Assembly (NCBI GenBank): GCA_903931945.1
Contig: CAIZEI010000098.1
Coordinates: forward strand, 1-64,000
Length of the DNA stretch: 64,000 nt
Origin: an uncultured Hyphomicrobiales bacterium
Lineage (GTDB): Bacteria; Pseudomonadota; Alphaproteobacteria; Rhizobiales; Beijerinckiaceae
Reading direction: 5' to 3'
Positions 45,881-54,208 of the stretch are shown here, one piece after another (position 1 is the stretch's first letter; each line of letters begins with the position of its first letter). Below the pieces are notes generated by a model that saw only the letters and a program-made list of their open reading frames with translations, had not been told where the DNA came from and made no database searches. The position numbers and the translations under genes are program-made.

Positions 45881-46936
45881 TTACCCCCCGAACCTCTTGA
45901 ACAATCCCCGCGCGTTGCCGCTTTCCACCGCCGCAAGTTCGACCGGGCTCAGGCCGCCTGACGCCAGGCCAGCCACGGCTTCAGCGGAACTCGAATAGGG
46001 AAAGTCTGAACCGTACAGAATATGCGCGGAAGAAAACACGATGCGCGCCGCCGCAATCATCGACGGGTGGAAAGCGCCTGCAGTATCGACATAAAGGCGG
46101 CTTAACAATTCTGGCACGCCTTCGGGCGCACTGGCGCGAATGTCCTTGAAGTTCAGCGTCAGATAATCCATGCGGCCCGCCAGCGCGGAGACCATGCCGC
46201 CGCCATGCGAAAAGATGAATTTGATATCCGGGTTCCGGGAAAAAACGCCATTGAACATCAGGCTGGCGATGGCGCGCGTGGTGTCGAGCGTGAATTCGAT
46301 GACATTCAAGGGCACGCCTGGCACAAATGTCCCGCAACAAGCCAGTGGGTGCACGAACACGCGAGCCTTGCGGCGGTTGAGTTCGGCGAAAACCGGCGCG
46401 AAAGCAGGTTCGCCGGGATATTTCATATCGTAACTGGTGTAGAGCCCGACGCCGTCGAGACCGAGCGTATCGAGCGCATATTCTATCTCGCGCAGCGCGC
46501 CATCGACATCCGGCAGCGCAATCATGGCGAACACGCCAACGCGCGATTTGTTATCGCGCGAAAGTTCTGCAGCAGCCTCGTTCCATGCGCGGCTGATTTG
46601 CCGGGCGCCTGCGATATCGCCATACCAGGCGCCGGGTCCGGCTGGGGAAACAACGACGCCGGCGACGCCATTGCGGTCCATATCGTCAAGCATCATGCGC
46701 TGTGACCACGGTCCAGTTTCGCGTGGCGTATCGAGCTTGCCCCACTTCGGATTGAGCTTTTGCTGCAAGTCCATCACAGCGCGGGGGAAAATATGGTGGT
46801 GCACGTCAACGCGGCGCAGGGCCTGCGCCCGTGCGATCGAGGGCAAGGCGAGGCTCGTTGTCGCGGCAGCGAGAAATCTGCGGCGTGAAAGCGGTCCCCG
46901 AGAATGGGCGCTGCATCGGCATGTCGATACGATCAT
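45881..46936 (-). CDS. Tat-exported amidohydrolase-2 (ACMSD-like) family protein
   Basis: I take ATG 46936 (GGGAG upstream; the track starts one codon earlier at TTG), giving 351 residues. A twin-arginine signal (GPLSRRRFLAAATTSLALPSIARAQ) is followed by RRVDVHHHIFPRAVMD (metal HxH), NGVAGVVVSPAGPGAWYGDI, ARVFVHPLACC, KFIFSHGGGMVSALAGRMDYL and ILYGSDFPYSS (late Asp). It belongs to the same exported group as the gene at 19616, though the two are clearly diverged. It is convergent with ubiD, 55 bp away, and may process a ring-derived acid in the periplasm. Confidence 0.86.
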   Translation of the reverse strand: MIVSTCRCSAHSRGPLSRRRFLAAATTSLALPSIARAQALRRVDVHHHIFPRAVMDLQQKLNPKWGKLDTPRETGPWSQRMMLDDMDRNGVAGVVVSPAGPGAWYGDIAGARQISRAWNEAAAELSRDNKSRVGVFAMIALPDVDGALREIEYALDTLGLDGVGLYTSYDMKYPGEPAFAPVFAELNRRKARVFVHPLACCGTFVPGVPLNVIEFTLDTTRAIASLMFNGVFSRNPDIKFIFSHGGGMVSALAGRMDYLTLNFKDIRASAPEGVPELLSRLYVDTAGAFHPSMIAAARIVFSSAHILYGSDFPYSSSAEAVAGLASGGLSPVELAAVESGNARGLFKRFGG

Positions 46937-46966
46937 CAATCGCTCCCTCTGGTTGCGCGGAACCGC

Positions 46967-48874
46967 TTAACTCAACACTTCCTGCAATTTCAGTAGCCGG
47001 CCTGCATTGGCCATGACAAGAAAGGTGCTGAAATTGTGCAGCAGAGCTGCAACAACAGCGCCATTGGCGCCTAGCATATTGGTTGCCGCTAGTATGATAA
47101 TGACAATCGTCCAGCCGAGGCCGATTGCGATATTGGCGTAAATTGTGGAGCGACATTTCCGACTGAGCCGTATGCAGGTTCCGAGACGCCTGAGGTCGTT
47201 GGTCATCAGCACGAGATCGGCAGAGGCGAGCGCCACTTGTGCGCCTTGAGCGCCCATGGCGATGCCAACGGCGCCGGCTTTCAAGGCCAGCGCATCGTTG
47301 ACCCCATCGCCAACAACAAGAGGACGATAACCGGCCGAAATTTCGTCCTGTACGAATTTCATTTTATCGGCGGGCAAAACCTCGGCCCGCACTTCAGGAA
47401 TTTCGAGCGTCTGCGCAATCTTGCGCGCCACCGCCCAGCGGTCGCCGGTCAGCAGCAATTGCCGACTTAAGCCGAGACCGCGAAGATCGACAAGGGCTTC
47501 TGCCGCTTCCCTGCGGGGCTCATCTGCAAAGAGCAGCCAGCCAAGAAAAACATCGCCCTGCGAAACGCCAGCCACAGGGCCATCGTGTTGGGGCGGCGGC
47601 GGCGCTGAAACCCCGATATCCCGAAAAAGTTCGCTCCGCCCCAAAGCGACGCGCAGGCCATCAATTTCGCCAATGACGCCAAAGCCCCGGTTTTCCTGCG
47701 CGCCTGTGATTTTGGTGTGCTCAAAGTCTGGCGCAAGCAGTGCGAGCGCGCGGCTGACCGGATGTCCGCTCGCGCTCGCAATTTGCGCTGCGATGCGGAC
47801 AAAATCGTCTCTCTTGACGCCAGGCTGCGGCGCGGCCTCCACCAGCCGCAAGTCGCCGGTCGTCATCGTGCCGGTTTTATCGACTATGACCGAATTGACT
47901 GTCGCGAGACTTTCAAGAAAGGCCGCCCCTTTTACAAGAATGCCATGGCGGCTCGCGACAGCGATTGCAGCGATCGAGGTCGCAGGCGCCGCGAGTACGA
48001 GCGCGCAGGGGCAGGAGGCCACCAGAACAGCCAGCATGGCGGTCGTACTGCCGGTCATAAACCACGTTCCCGCTGCAATCAGCAGCACCAGCGCAAGGTA
48101 GCGTTCGGCGTAGCTCTCAAGAATGCGCGTCACGGCGGGCTTGGCGAGCTCCGCTTCGCGCAACAGCGCGACAACGCGTCCAAGCGCAGTTGCGTCGCCT
48201 GTCCGTGTTACGCGTATGGTCAGCACGCCGCCATGATTGATGGAGCCATTGTGGACCTCCGAGCCCACGGACACCTCAACTGGCGCAGATTCTCCGGAGA
48301 TCGAGGCGGTGTCGAGGCTCGATGCGCCTGCAATAACGACTCCGTCAGCAGGGATAATATCGCCAGCGCGCGCTTCGATCCTGTCGCCAACGCGCAATGC
48401 GTGACTGTCGATTTCTTCGACGACGCCATTTTGCGTCCTGCGGCGCGCGCGGGTCTGCGTCAATTTGCTCAGGGCTCGGATGGCCTCCTGCGATCCGAGC
48501 AGCGATCGCTCCTCAAGCACATGGCCAATTGTCATGACAAGAGGCAGCAACGCGGCCGTGACGAGGTCGCCGGCGGCCCAGGCCGCGATGACGGCAAGTC
48601 CGATCAATTGATCTGTGATGCCATGAAGGTCGGGATATTTCAGGCTCCACCAGGCGGCATTGAGCGCGGGGATTGCCACAAGCACTGCCGCGATTCCCGC
48701 AACCAGTTCCGCGACGTCTGATTGCGAGGGCGCGAAATATTGCAATCCCGTCGAAAGGATCAGGCATCCAGCCGCAATCAGCGCGACCGTCAGGCGCCAG
48801 CGCAACGAGCGCTCTTCGGAATGCGTCAGCAATCCCCCGCCGGCTGCATCGTCGAGCGTCGAAGTTGCAGTCAT
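46967..48874 (-). CDS. P1B-type (heavy-metal) cation-translocating ATPase without N-terminal metal domain
   Basis: This 635-residue pump has paired N-terminal helices, an actuator domain (RAGDIIPADGVVIAGASSLDTASISGE), the metal-site helix VASCPCALVLAAP near residue 285 and the phosphorylation motif VDKTGTMTTG near 330. SASGHPVSRAL (the P1B His-Pro) and VVGDGVNDALALKAGAVGIAMG are also present. There is no GMTCxxC domain. The CPC helix lacks the Ser of the ZntA-type CPCx4SxP motif, and the last helix has ALLHNFSTFLVMANAGRLL in place of the zinc-pump Asp. It is the last gene of the operon with three SPFH proteins, overlapping the HflC-like gene by ATGA. Confidence 0.92.
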   Translation of the reverse strand: MTATSTLDDAAGGGLLTHSEERSLRWRLTVALIAAGCLILSTGLQYFAPSQSDVAELVAGIAAVLVAIPALNAAWWSLKYPDLHGITDQLIGLAVIAAWAAGDLVTAALLPLVMTIGHVLEERSLLGSQEAIRALSKLTQTRARRRTQNGVVEEIDSHALRVGDRIEARAGDIIPADGVVIAGASSLDTASISGESAPVEVSVGSEVHNGSINHGGVLTIRVTRTGDATALGRVVALLREAELAKPAVTRILESYAERYLALVLLIAAGTWFMTGSTTAMLAVLVASCPCALVLAAPATSIAAIAVASRHGILVKGAAFLESLATVNSVIVDKTGTMTTGDLRLVEAAPQPGVKRDDFVRIAAQIASASGHPVSRALALLAPDFEHTKITGAQENRGFGVIGEIDGLRVALGRSELFRDIGVSAPPPPQHDGPVAGVSQGDVFLGWLLFADEPRREAAEALVDLRGLGLSRQLLLTGDRWAVARKIAQTLEIPEVRAEVLPADKMKFVQDEISAGYRPLVVGDGVNDALALKAGAVGIAMGAQGAQVALASADLVLMTNDLRRLGTCIRLSRKCRSTIYANIAIGLGWTIVIIILAATNMLGANGAVVAALLHNFSTFLVMANAGRLLKLQEVLS

Positions 48875-49968
48875 TTGCCCTGCGCTCCGGGTAGGATGAT
48901 CGGGAGTCCGCCATTTCGATCGATGGCGTCAACGCGGCCCGCCTTGTCGAGAATGCCAGAAATCCGGTCGTTATAGATTTGCTGGTACAGCATATCGCCT
49001 TTCAGACCCGGCGCTTCGGCCAGCGCAGAAATGGTCGAGGTTCGCGTTCGCGCCAGATCAACCTGCTCCTGGGCCTGAGCTTGCGCTGTTCGCAACAGGC
49101 GGTCGGCGACCTGATTTGCGTTTTGTGAGGATCGCTCGGCGTAGGCGCGCGCATCAGCGATTTCCCGATCCGCCGATTGCGAAGCGATCAGGACAGAATC
49201 GAAGGCGCTTTTGGCTCCGGCGGGAATGGCCGCCGTCAGATCGACACGGCTGACAGTCACGCCAAGCGGCGCGCCGGCGTCTGTCAAAGCCTGAAGGCGC
49301 CGGTTGGTTTCGGCAAGCAATTCACCACGCAATTGCTCGCGTCCCATAAGCGCATCGCTGGCGCCTTCGCGTTCGGGCCGCGCCACCAGTACCGTGTCGA
49401 GATCGCGGCCGGCGCAAATCGTCAGCGCGCTGGCAATGAAAATGCGTTGTAGCGCGGGCTCTACATGGGCAAATGAAACGGCATAGGCCACAGGATCTGC
49501 GACCTGATAAAACACATTCGCTTCAAGATGCACGATACTGGAATCGCCGGTCAGCAGAAAGCCGGCGTTTTCATGCGCGTCGCTTGAAATCGCAACGCCT
49601 GCGACTTCACGCGTGTCCTCGCTCAATGTTGCGGAGGCGTCGGCGGGATGCTGGCGCCGGTATCGCGTCTCGACCGAATCAAACGTATCGATGCGCAGCG
49701 CAAGCTGCCGGTCCGCTGCAGGAACGATGATGACATCTTCAATCGGACGGGGCCATGCGATCAAGAGGCCGGATCCTTGCATCCGCGCAACTTCGCCAAA
49801 TCGAGTGACGAGCGCGCGACGATCGCTGGGGATTTGACGGACATTCGAAAACAGCCAGAACAGCGCCACAATGCTGACGAACGCAAACAGGAACCGGAAT
49901 GACAGGCGCGTGGACTGCGCCCAGGCTCCATCGAGCTCCGCCGGTTCGCCTTCGCCCCCCGCGCTCAT
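48871..49968 (-). CDS. SPFH-domain (HflC-like) membrane protein
   Basis: This 365-residue protein has one N-terminal membrane anchor (LSFRFLFAFVSIVALFWLFSNVRQI), then the SPFH/PHB domain (SDRRALVTRFGEVARMQGSGLLIAWPRPIEDVIIVPAADRQ). A long Ala/Gln/Arg-rich coiled coil follows (AYAERSSQNANQVADRLLRTAQAQAQEQVDLA), and the C-terminus is polar. It is HflC-like in layout, but no ftsH or hfq/hflX genes lie nearby. It is coupled by ATGA overlaps on both sides, to an HflK-like gene upstream and the P-type ATPase downstream. It probably assembles with the other two SPFH proteins into a large membrane ring. Confidence 0.85.
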   Translation of the reverse strand: MSAGGEGEPAELDGAWAQSTRLSFRFLFAFVSIVALFWLFSNVRQIPSDRRALVTRFGEVARMQGSGLLIAWPRPIEDVIIVPAADRQLALRIDTFDSVETRYRRQHPADASATLSEDTREVAGVAISSDAHENAGFLLTGDSSIVHLEANVFYQVADPVAYAVSFAHVEPALQRIFIASALTICAGRDLDTVLVARPEREGASDALMGREQLRGELLAETNRRLQALTDAGAPLGVTVSRVDLTAAIPAGAKSAFDSVLIASQSADREIADARAYAERSSQNANQVADRLLRTAQAQAQEQVDLARTRTSTISALAEAPGLKGDMLYQQIYNDRISGILDKAGRVDAIDRNGGLPIILPGAQGK

Positions 49969-50993
49969 GGCTTGTTCGTGTTCGGAGCGCTGGACGGCGC
50001 GTCCGCGCCCTCCACAAGCGCGCGGAACGGCGCTGCGTCGGTGCGCAGAATCAAGCGCGTATTCGAACCGATCACCGAACCCAATGTGTCCAGAGATCGC
50101 AGCAATGTGTATAGTTTGGGGTCGCCGTCAAATGCACGGGCGTAGACGCCCGCCGCCTCGACGCGCGATTTTGCATCCAGATCGGCCGCTTCTGCGCGCG
50201 ATTTGGCGACAAGAATGCGCGCGTCGCGTTCGGCGTTGGAGTTGATTTCGGCTGCGGCGCGCTGGCCTTCCGCTTGCCGTTCGGCGGCGACGACCGCGCG
50301 CTCGGCGCGCATCCGCTCAACGGTCGCATTGAGCGCTTCTGCAGGCAGGGTCAGCCGCTCGAGGCCAACCTGACGAATCGTGACGCCATAGACGCGCAAG
50401 GATTGTTCATCGAGGCGTTCGCGCACTTGCTGCTCGAATTGCTCAAGGCGAATTTTGGACGGGTCCGTATTGACGAGACTGGCAAGTTCGAAGCCGCTGG
50501 CGGCGATTTCCAGCGACGAGCCAAGAAAGCCGCGCAACTGGTCCGCAGCCAGATCGGGCTGGTTGCGCACCGCGCGCAAGAACTGCCGGATGCGATCGGG
50601 ATCGCGCGGCACCTGCCAGGCCATATAGGCCTGAATGAGAATGCGCAGACCATCGCGCGTGCCCACGTCCAGCAATCCGCTCGATGTTGTGCGCAGGCGC
50701 AGATCGACATCGACGGTATTTTCGATGGGCGCAGGGAGGCGGAATGCAAGGCCGGGTTGCGTGAGGACGCGCACAGGGTCGCCAAACCGCGTCAGGACAA
50801 TGGCCTGTCCTGGCCCGACAAGCACCAGACAGGCGGAGGCGAGCGCCAGCCCCGCCAGCGCAAAAGCGACGATGAAACGAGCGCGTCGGCCCAACCAGTT
50901 GTCGGATACAGTCGCCGGCGCGCGCCCGCCATGATCGTCGTGGCCGTGATGATGATGGTGGCCGTGGTGATGGCCATGATGGTCATGGGACAT
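49965..50993 (-). CDS. SPFH-domain (HflK/HflC-like) protein with histidine-rich N-terminus
   Basis: The 342-residue protein starts with MSHDHHGHHHGHHHHHGHDD, with 13 histidines in the first 21 residues, a likely metal-binding cytoplasmic tail. One membrane helix (FIVAFALAGLALASACLVLVG) follows, then the SPFH domain (GQAIVLTRFGDPVRVLTQPGLAFRLPAPIENTVDVDLRLR) and a coiled coil with AEGQRAAAEINSNAERDARILVAKSRAEAADLDAKS-type repeats. The histidine tail beside a metal-type ATPase points to metal buffering or sensing. It overlaps the HflC-like gene by four bases and follows the large SPFH gene after 32 bases. Confidence 0.87.
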   Translation of the reverse strand: MSHDHHGHHHGHHHHHGHDDHGGRAPATVSDNWLGRRARFIVAFALAGLALASACLVLVGPGQAIVLTRFGDPVRVLTQPGLAFRLPAPIENTVDVDLRLRTTSSGLLDVGTRDGLRILIQAYMAWQVPRDPDRIRQFLRAVRNQPDLAADQLRGFLGSSLEIAASGFELASLVNTDPSKIRLEQFEQQVRERLDEQSLRVYGVTIRQVGLERLTLPAEALNATVERMRAERAVVAAERQAEGQRAAAEINSNAERDARILVAKSRAEAADLDAKSRVEAAGVYARAFDGDPKLYTLLRSLDTLGSVIGSNTRLILRTDAAPFRALVEGADAPSSAPNTNKP

Positions 50994-51025
50994 GCGAGCA
51001 AAGCCTTGCCTTTATAAATTGCATC

Positions 51026-52870
51026 TCAATCCTCATCGCCCGGTCGCCTCCCGTCGGCGCCCATCGCGGGGTCCTCGCCCCCAGGGGATCGAGGAGCGGC
51101 GAGGGGCGCCGCAAACGCGCGAAGATCCAGGGTTGGGGCGCTCGCGCCCTTCAACCGGTGATCGACAATGACGAGTTCGGATTTTGGCGCATTAGCCGCG
51201 AGCCGGTCGAAGAGTCGCTCGGTCAACCAGGGAGCGCCAGCGATGCGATAGGCTGCAGCATCGCCGCCGAACGCCACGCCATCGGCTGTCGCCTTGCCCG
51301 TGGTCTCCGCTGCGGCTGCTTCAGCGTCGTTGCGATTGAGCAGCGCCGTCCGTTCAGCCGCCTTGAGGTTGCGGATCGCCTCGCCCTGCTCGGAGGCCAC
51401 GCGCGATTTTGCCGAAATCTCCGCCGCCTGCACGTCGTGATAGGCCGCCGCCGCGCCGGCAGGCGGATGTATGGCTTCTACAATGACCGAGATGGATTCG
51501 AGGCCGCTCTGCATCCGGTCGAGTTCGGCCTGCACATCGGCGCGAAACGCCTCGGTGAAGGTCGCCTGACTGAGCCCCAGCATATCGCTCAACGTGTTGC
51601 GTGCGAAAAAACGGGCGAGCGTGCGACCGGTGATTGCGCGCAGGAGCGCTTCAGGATCATCAACCGAATATGCGTAGCGCAGGGCGGCGTCATCGCTCAA
51701 GCCAACACGATAAACGACGCGAAGATCGACATTGGCGATCTGAAAGCCTTGCCGCCCGCTGGACTGGCTGGCGAGGAGGTAGCTCGCCTCCGCCGGATGC
51801 GCGCCATCCCAGAGCCGGTCAGCGGTTGCCGGCGGCGGCGATTCGGCTGGCGGCGTCTGGAGCGTTGGGTCGGACGCTGCGCCCGACACAATGGCGATCT
51901 CATGGATGGCGCCAAATTCGACATGGCGCATCGCGCCGAAGGGCCAGGGCAGATGCAGATGCAAGCCCGGACCGAGCACGGCGACCGGCGCTCCGAAGCG
52001 CTCGTAAATGCTGCGTTCCGCGAGGCCCGTCGCGGTCAGGCCGGTCAGCGCCCATGCGCCGAGAATCAGCGCGCCGATCGACGCAGGCAGCGACCGTGCG
52101 AGAAAATTGAGGGCCCGGCTGCGCGAGAGATCGATGCCGAATTGCGTTTTCAGCGTGGCGTTCAAATGGCCGATACGAGGCGCCGCAAAGCCGATGCTGC
52201 CAGCGATAAAACTGTCGGCGACGCTTTTGCGCCCGGCCAGCGGGGCGAAGGGAATGAAGAATGTCGCCGCAGCCCGCAGGGCGATTTCGATCCCCGCCAG
52301 CACAATAAGACAGGCGACCGCGCGCTCAATCCAGATTGCAGTTTCGAATCCTGCCGATCGCAGCAGGATTGCAGCGCCTGAGGCAATGAAGGCGCAGAGA
52401 GGCAAGCGCAGCAGGCGCGCCAGCCCGGGCGCGTCGGCCCTTGCGGCCTGTCTTTCGCCGGCGTAGGCGCGTTCAGCCACCAGCAAAGGAAATGCAGCGA
52501 GAATCAGGACGCCGCCCAGAATTTTGTTCGCCAGCGTGGCGTCGTCGGCAACCGGCGCGGCATAGGCGTAAATGTGAAGTCCCGTTGCCGCGCAAGCGAT
52601 GCAAATCAGGGTAACGACAGCTTGCGGCCATTCCCCAAAAGGAAATTGCACGACGGCTTTGCGTTCCAAGGCGATCAAAGCGGCGCAGAAAAAACCGGAG
52701 GCGGCAAGCAACAAGGCTGCGCCCGCCAGCGTCAGCGCGGAGGGCGGTTGCGCGATGGCGGCCCCGCCCCACATGACAGCGACAATCATTGCGGCGCCTG
52801 ATGCGAACAGCCCCAGCCCCCCGCACAAGGCAATTTTGAAATCGCGGTCTGCTCGCCCGAACACGCGCAA
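51026..52870 (-). CDS. Large SPFH (HflK-like) protein with about seven membrane helices
   Basis: This 614-residue protein begins at TTG 52870, six bases after GGGAGG. About seven N-terminal hydrophobic segments (for example IALCGGLGLFASGAAMIVAVMWG and ILGGVLILAAFPLLVAERAY) cover residues 10-290. The SPFH region follows (RSIYERFGAPVAVLGPGLHLHLPWPFGAMRHVEFGAIHEIAI), then VDLRVVYRVGLSDDAALRYAYSVDDPEALLRAITGR and a coiled-coil tail with YHDVQAAEISAKSRVASEQGEAIRN. HflK normally has a single membrane anchor, so the extended membrane part is unusual. It is the first gene of the SPFH/ATPase operon. Confidence 0.85.
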   Translation of the reverse strand: MRVFGRADRDFKIALCGGLGLFASGAAMIVAVMWGGAAIAQPPSALTLAGAALLLAASGFFCAALIALERKAVVQFPFGEWPQAVVTLICIACAATGLHIYAYAAPVADDATLANKILGGVLILAAFPLLVAERAYAGERQAARADAPGLARLLRLPLCAFIASGAAILLRSAGFETAIWIERAVACLIVLAGIEIALRAAATFFIPFAPLAGRKSVADSFIAGSIGFAAPRIGHLNATLKTQFGIDLSRSRALNFLARSLPASIGALILGAWALTGLTATGLAERSIYERFGAPVAVLGPGLHLHLPWPFGAMRHVEFGAIHEIAIVSGAASDPTLQTPPAESPPPATADRLWDGAHPAEASYLLASQSSGRQGFQIANVDLRVVYRVGLSDDAALRYAYSVDDPEALLRAITGRTLARFFARNTLSDMLGLSQATFTEAFRADVQAELDRMQSGLESISVIVEAIHPPAGAAAAYHDVQAAEISAKSRVASEQGEAIRNLKAAERTALLNRNDAEAAAAETTGKATADGVAFGGDAAAYRIAGAPWLTERLFDRLAANAPKSELVIVDHRLKGASAPTLDLRAFAAPLAAPRSPGGEDPAMGADGRRPGDED

Positions 52871-52960
52871 TTCATCCCTCCCGGCGTGTCAGGCGCCGAC
52901 TGTCCTGCAGTTGCCGAAAACTAGGCGCGGCCCGCGTTCAAGTCAAAACCATCGCAAAAT

Positions 52961-53899
52961 TCATTTCATCAGCACGGCGGCAAGGCCCGGCGTATCCACG
53001 CCCGCGTCACGCCGGGTGGAAATCGCCTCGAGCGTTCGAACCTCAAAGCCATATGATTCGGCCATGCGACGCAGATAGTCTGCGGAATGGGCATAACGGA
53101 GATCAGCGCCAATGCTCCAGTCGCCGACTGAGAGAAATTGCGTTGTGAATGCGAACAACCCATCGCGCGCCATCGCCCGCGCGCAGGCCTCGAAAGCGGG
53201 GCCGAGATCGCCCATATAGACGAAGACGTCGGCGGCGATGACAAGGTCTGCTGCGCCGGGTTTGGCCGCAATCAGGAAATCGACGAGATCGCCAACGACA
53301 AGTCGCTCGTAGCAACCGGTCTTTTCCGCCAGCGCGAGCATTGCGGTGGAGAGATCGACGCCCTCGATCCTGTGCACGCAAGCGGCGAAGGATTTGCCGG
53401 CAAGCCCGGTGCCGCAACCCAGATCCAGCATCAGCGAAAAATGCTCGCGCCGCCCGCGTGCGGCGTTGGCCCGCGCGACCAGTTCACGCAAAATTTCAGG
53501 CGCCCTGTAGTGCAACGCGCCAGTCAGATGCGCGTCGAACCGGTTCGCGTATTGATCGAAAAGCCCGCGCACATAGGCTTGCGGCGCAAGCGATGGCGAA
53601 GCGGCGCCGCCAAGCGCTGCAAGCCGCAATTCAGCCCCGAGAACGCCGGCGGGGTCGAGCGCCGCCGCCTGCGCAAACGCCGCCCGTGCGCCGTCAACGT
53701 CGCCCGATTTTTGCAGCGCCTCCCCAAGGGCCAACCATGCGGGCGCCCAATGTGGAACAATTTCGAGCGCCTGAGTGAACAGGTCTGCGGCAGCCGCATG
53801 ATCGCCTTCCGCCGCCGACCCTTCCGCCCATGCATAGCGTCGGTCGGCAATCAGATTGCCGGAAGATTGAGACACAACAGGGCTATGCGCATGGATCAT
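52961..53899 (-). CDS. TPR-containing class I SAM-dependent methyltransferase
   Basis: From ATG 53899 (MIHAHSPVVSQSS) the protein has 312 residues; the track ORF has a false 97-residue extension. N-terminal TPR helices (YAWAEGSAAEGDHAAAADLFTQALEIVPHWAPAWLALGEALQ, about residues 20-85) precede a Rossmann methyltransferase. That domain has SAM motif I LMLDLGCGTGLAGKSFAA, IEGVDLSTAMLALAEKTG, DLVIAADVFVYMGDLGPAFE and GLFAFTTQFLS. The fusion resembles TPR-methyltransferases of unknown target in alphaproteobacteria. It is 90 bp upstream of the SPFH operon on the same strand and could be co-transcribed with it. Confidence 0.83.
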   Translation of the reverse strand: MIHAHSPVVSQSSGNLIADRRYAWAEGSAAEGDHAAAADLFTQALEIVPHWAPAWLALGEALQKSGDVDGARAAFAQAAALDPAGVLGAELRLAALGGAASPSLAPQAYVRGLFDQYANRFDAHLTGALHYRAPEILRELVARANAARGRREHFSLMLDLGCGTGLAGKSFAACVHRIEGVDLSTAMLALAEKTGCYERLVVGDLVDFLIAAKPGAADLVIAADVFVYMGDLGPAFEACARAMARDGLFAFTTQFLSVGDWSIGADLRYAHSADYLRRMAESYGFEVRTLEAISTRRDAGVDTPGLAAVLMK

Positions 53900-54208
53900 C
53901 GGGCAGGAGTCGCTGTCCCCGAAGCTTTCGTCAAGGGCGCTGCAACGGTCGCCGCATCCAGATGTTCGCTGCGGCGTAGCAGTTGCGGCCATCGTTTGCG
54001 GGCGGGAGCCTTTCGGCGCGGTCAACGCGATTGAACATGCCCCGAAGCAGAATTGAAACGATCGCCGTCGGCGCCGCTCCCAACGCATTGACGATGAAAG
54101 CCGGAGCGCGCGCCCCGCTGGCTCCGGATTATTTTCTTTCGCCAGTCGGCAAAATCGCCTCCGAACGAAAAAAGCGCTAAGGACTCGCATTCACTTCGGG
54201 AGGTTGCC

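Noticed and set aside
50940-50993. Short GATGATGATGG/CATGGTG-like repeats taken as a DNA repeat or CRISPR
   Set aside because: They are the codons of the histidine-rich tail (CAT/CAC runs), not an array with spacers.
53983-54180. A 65-codon plus-strand ORF before the Bug gene
   Set aside because: No motif, no good ribosome-binding site, and composition typical of a chance frame.
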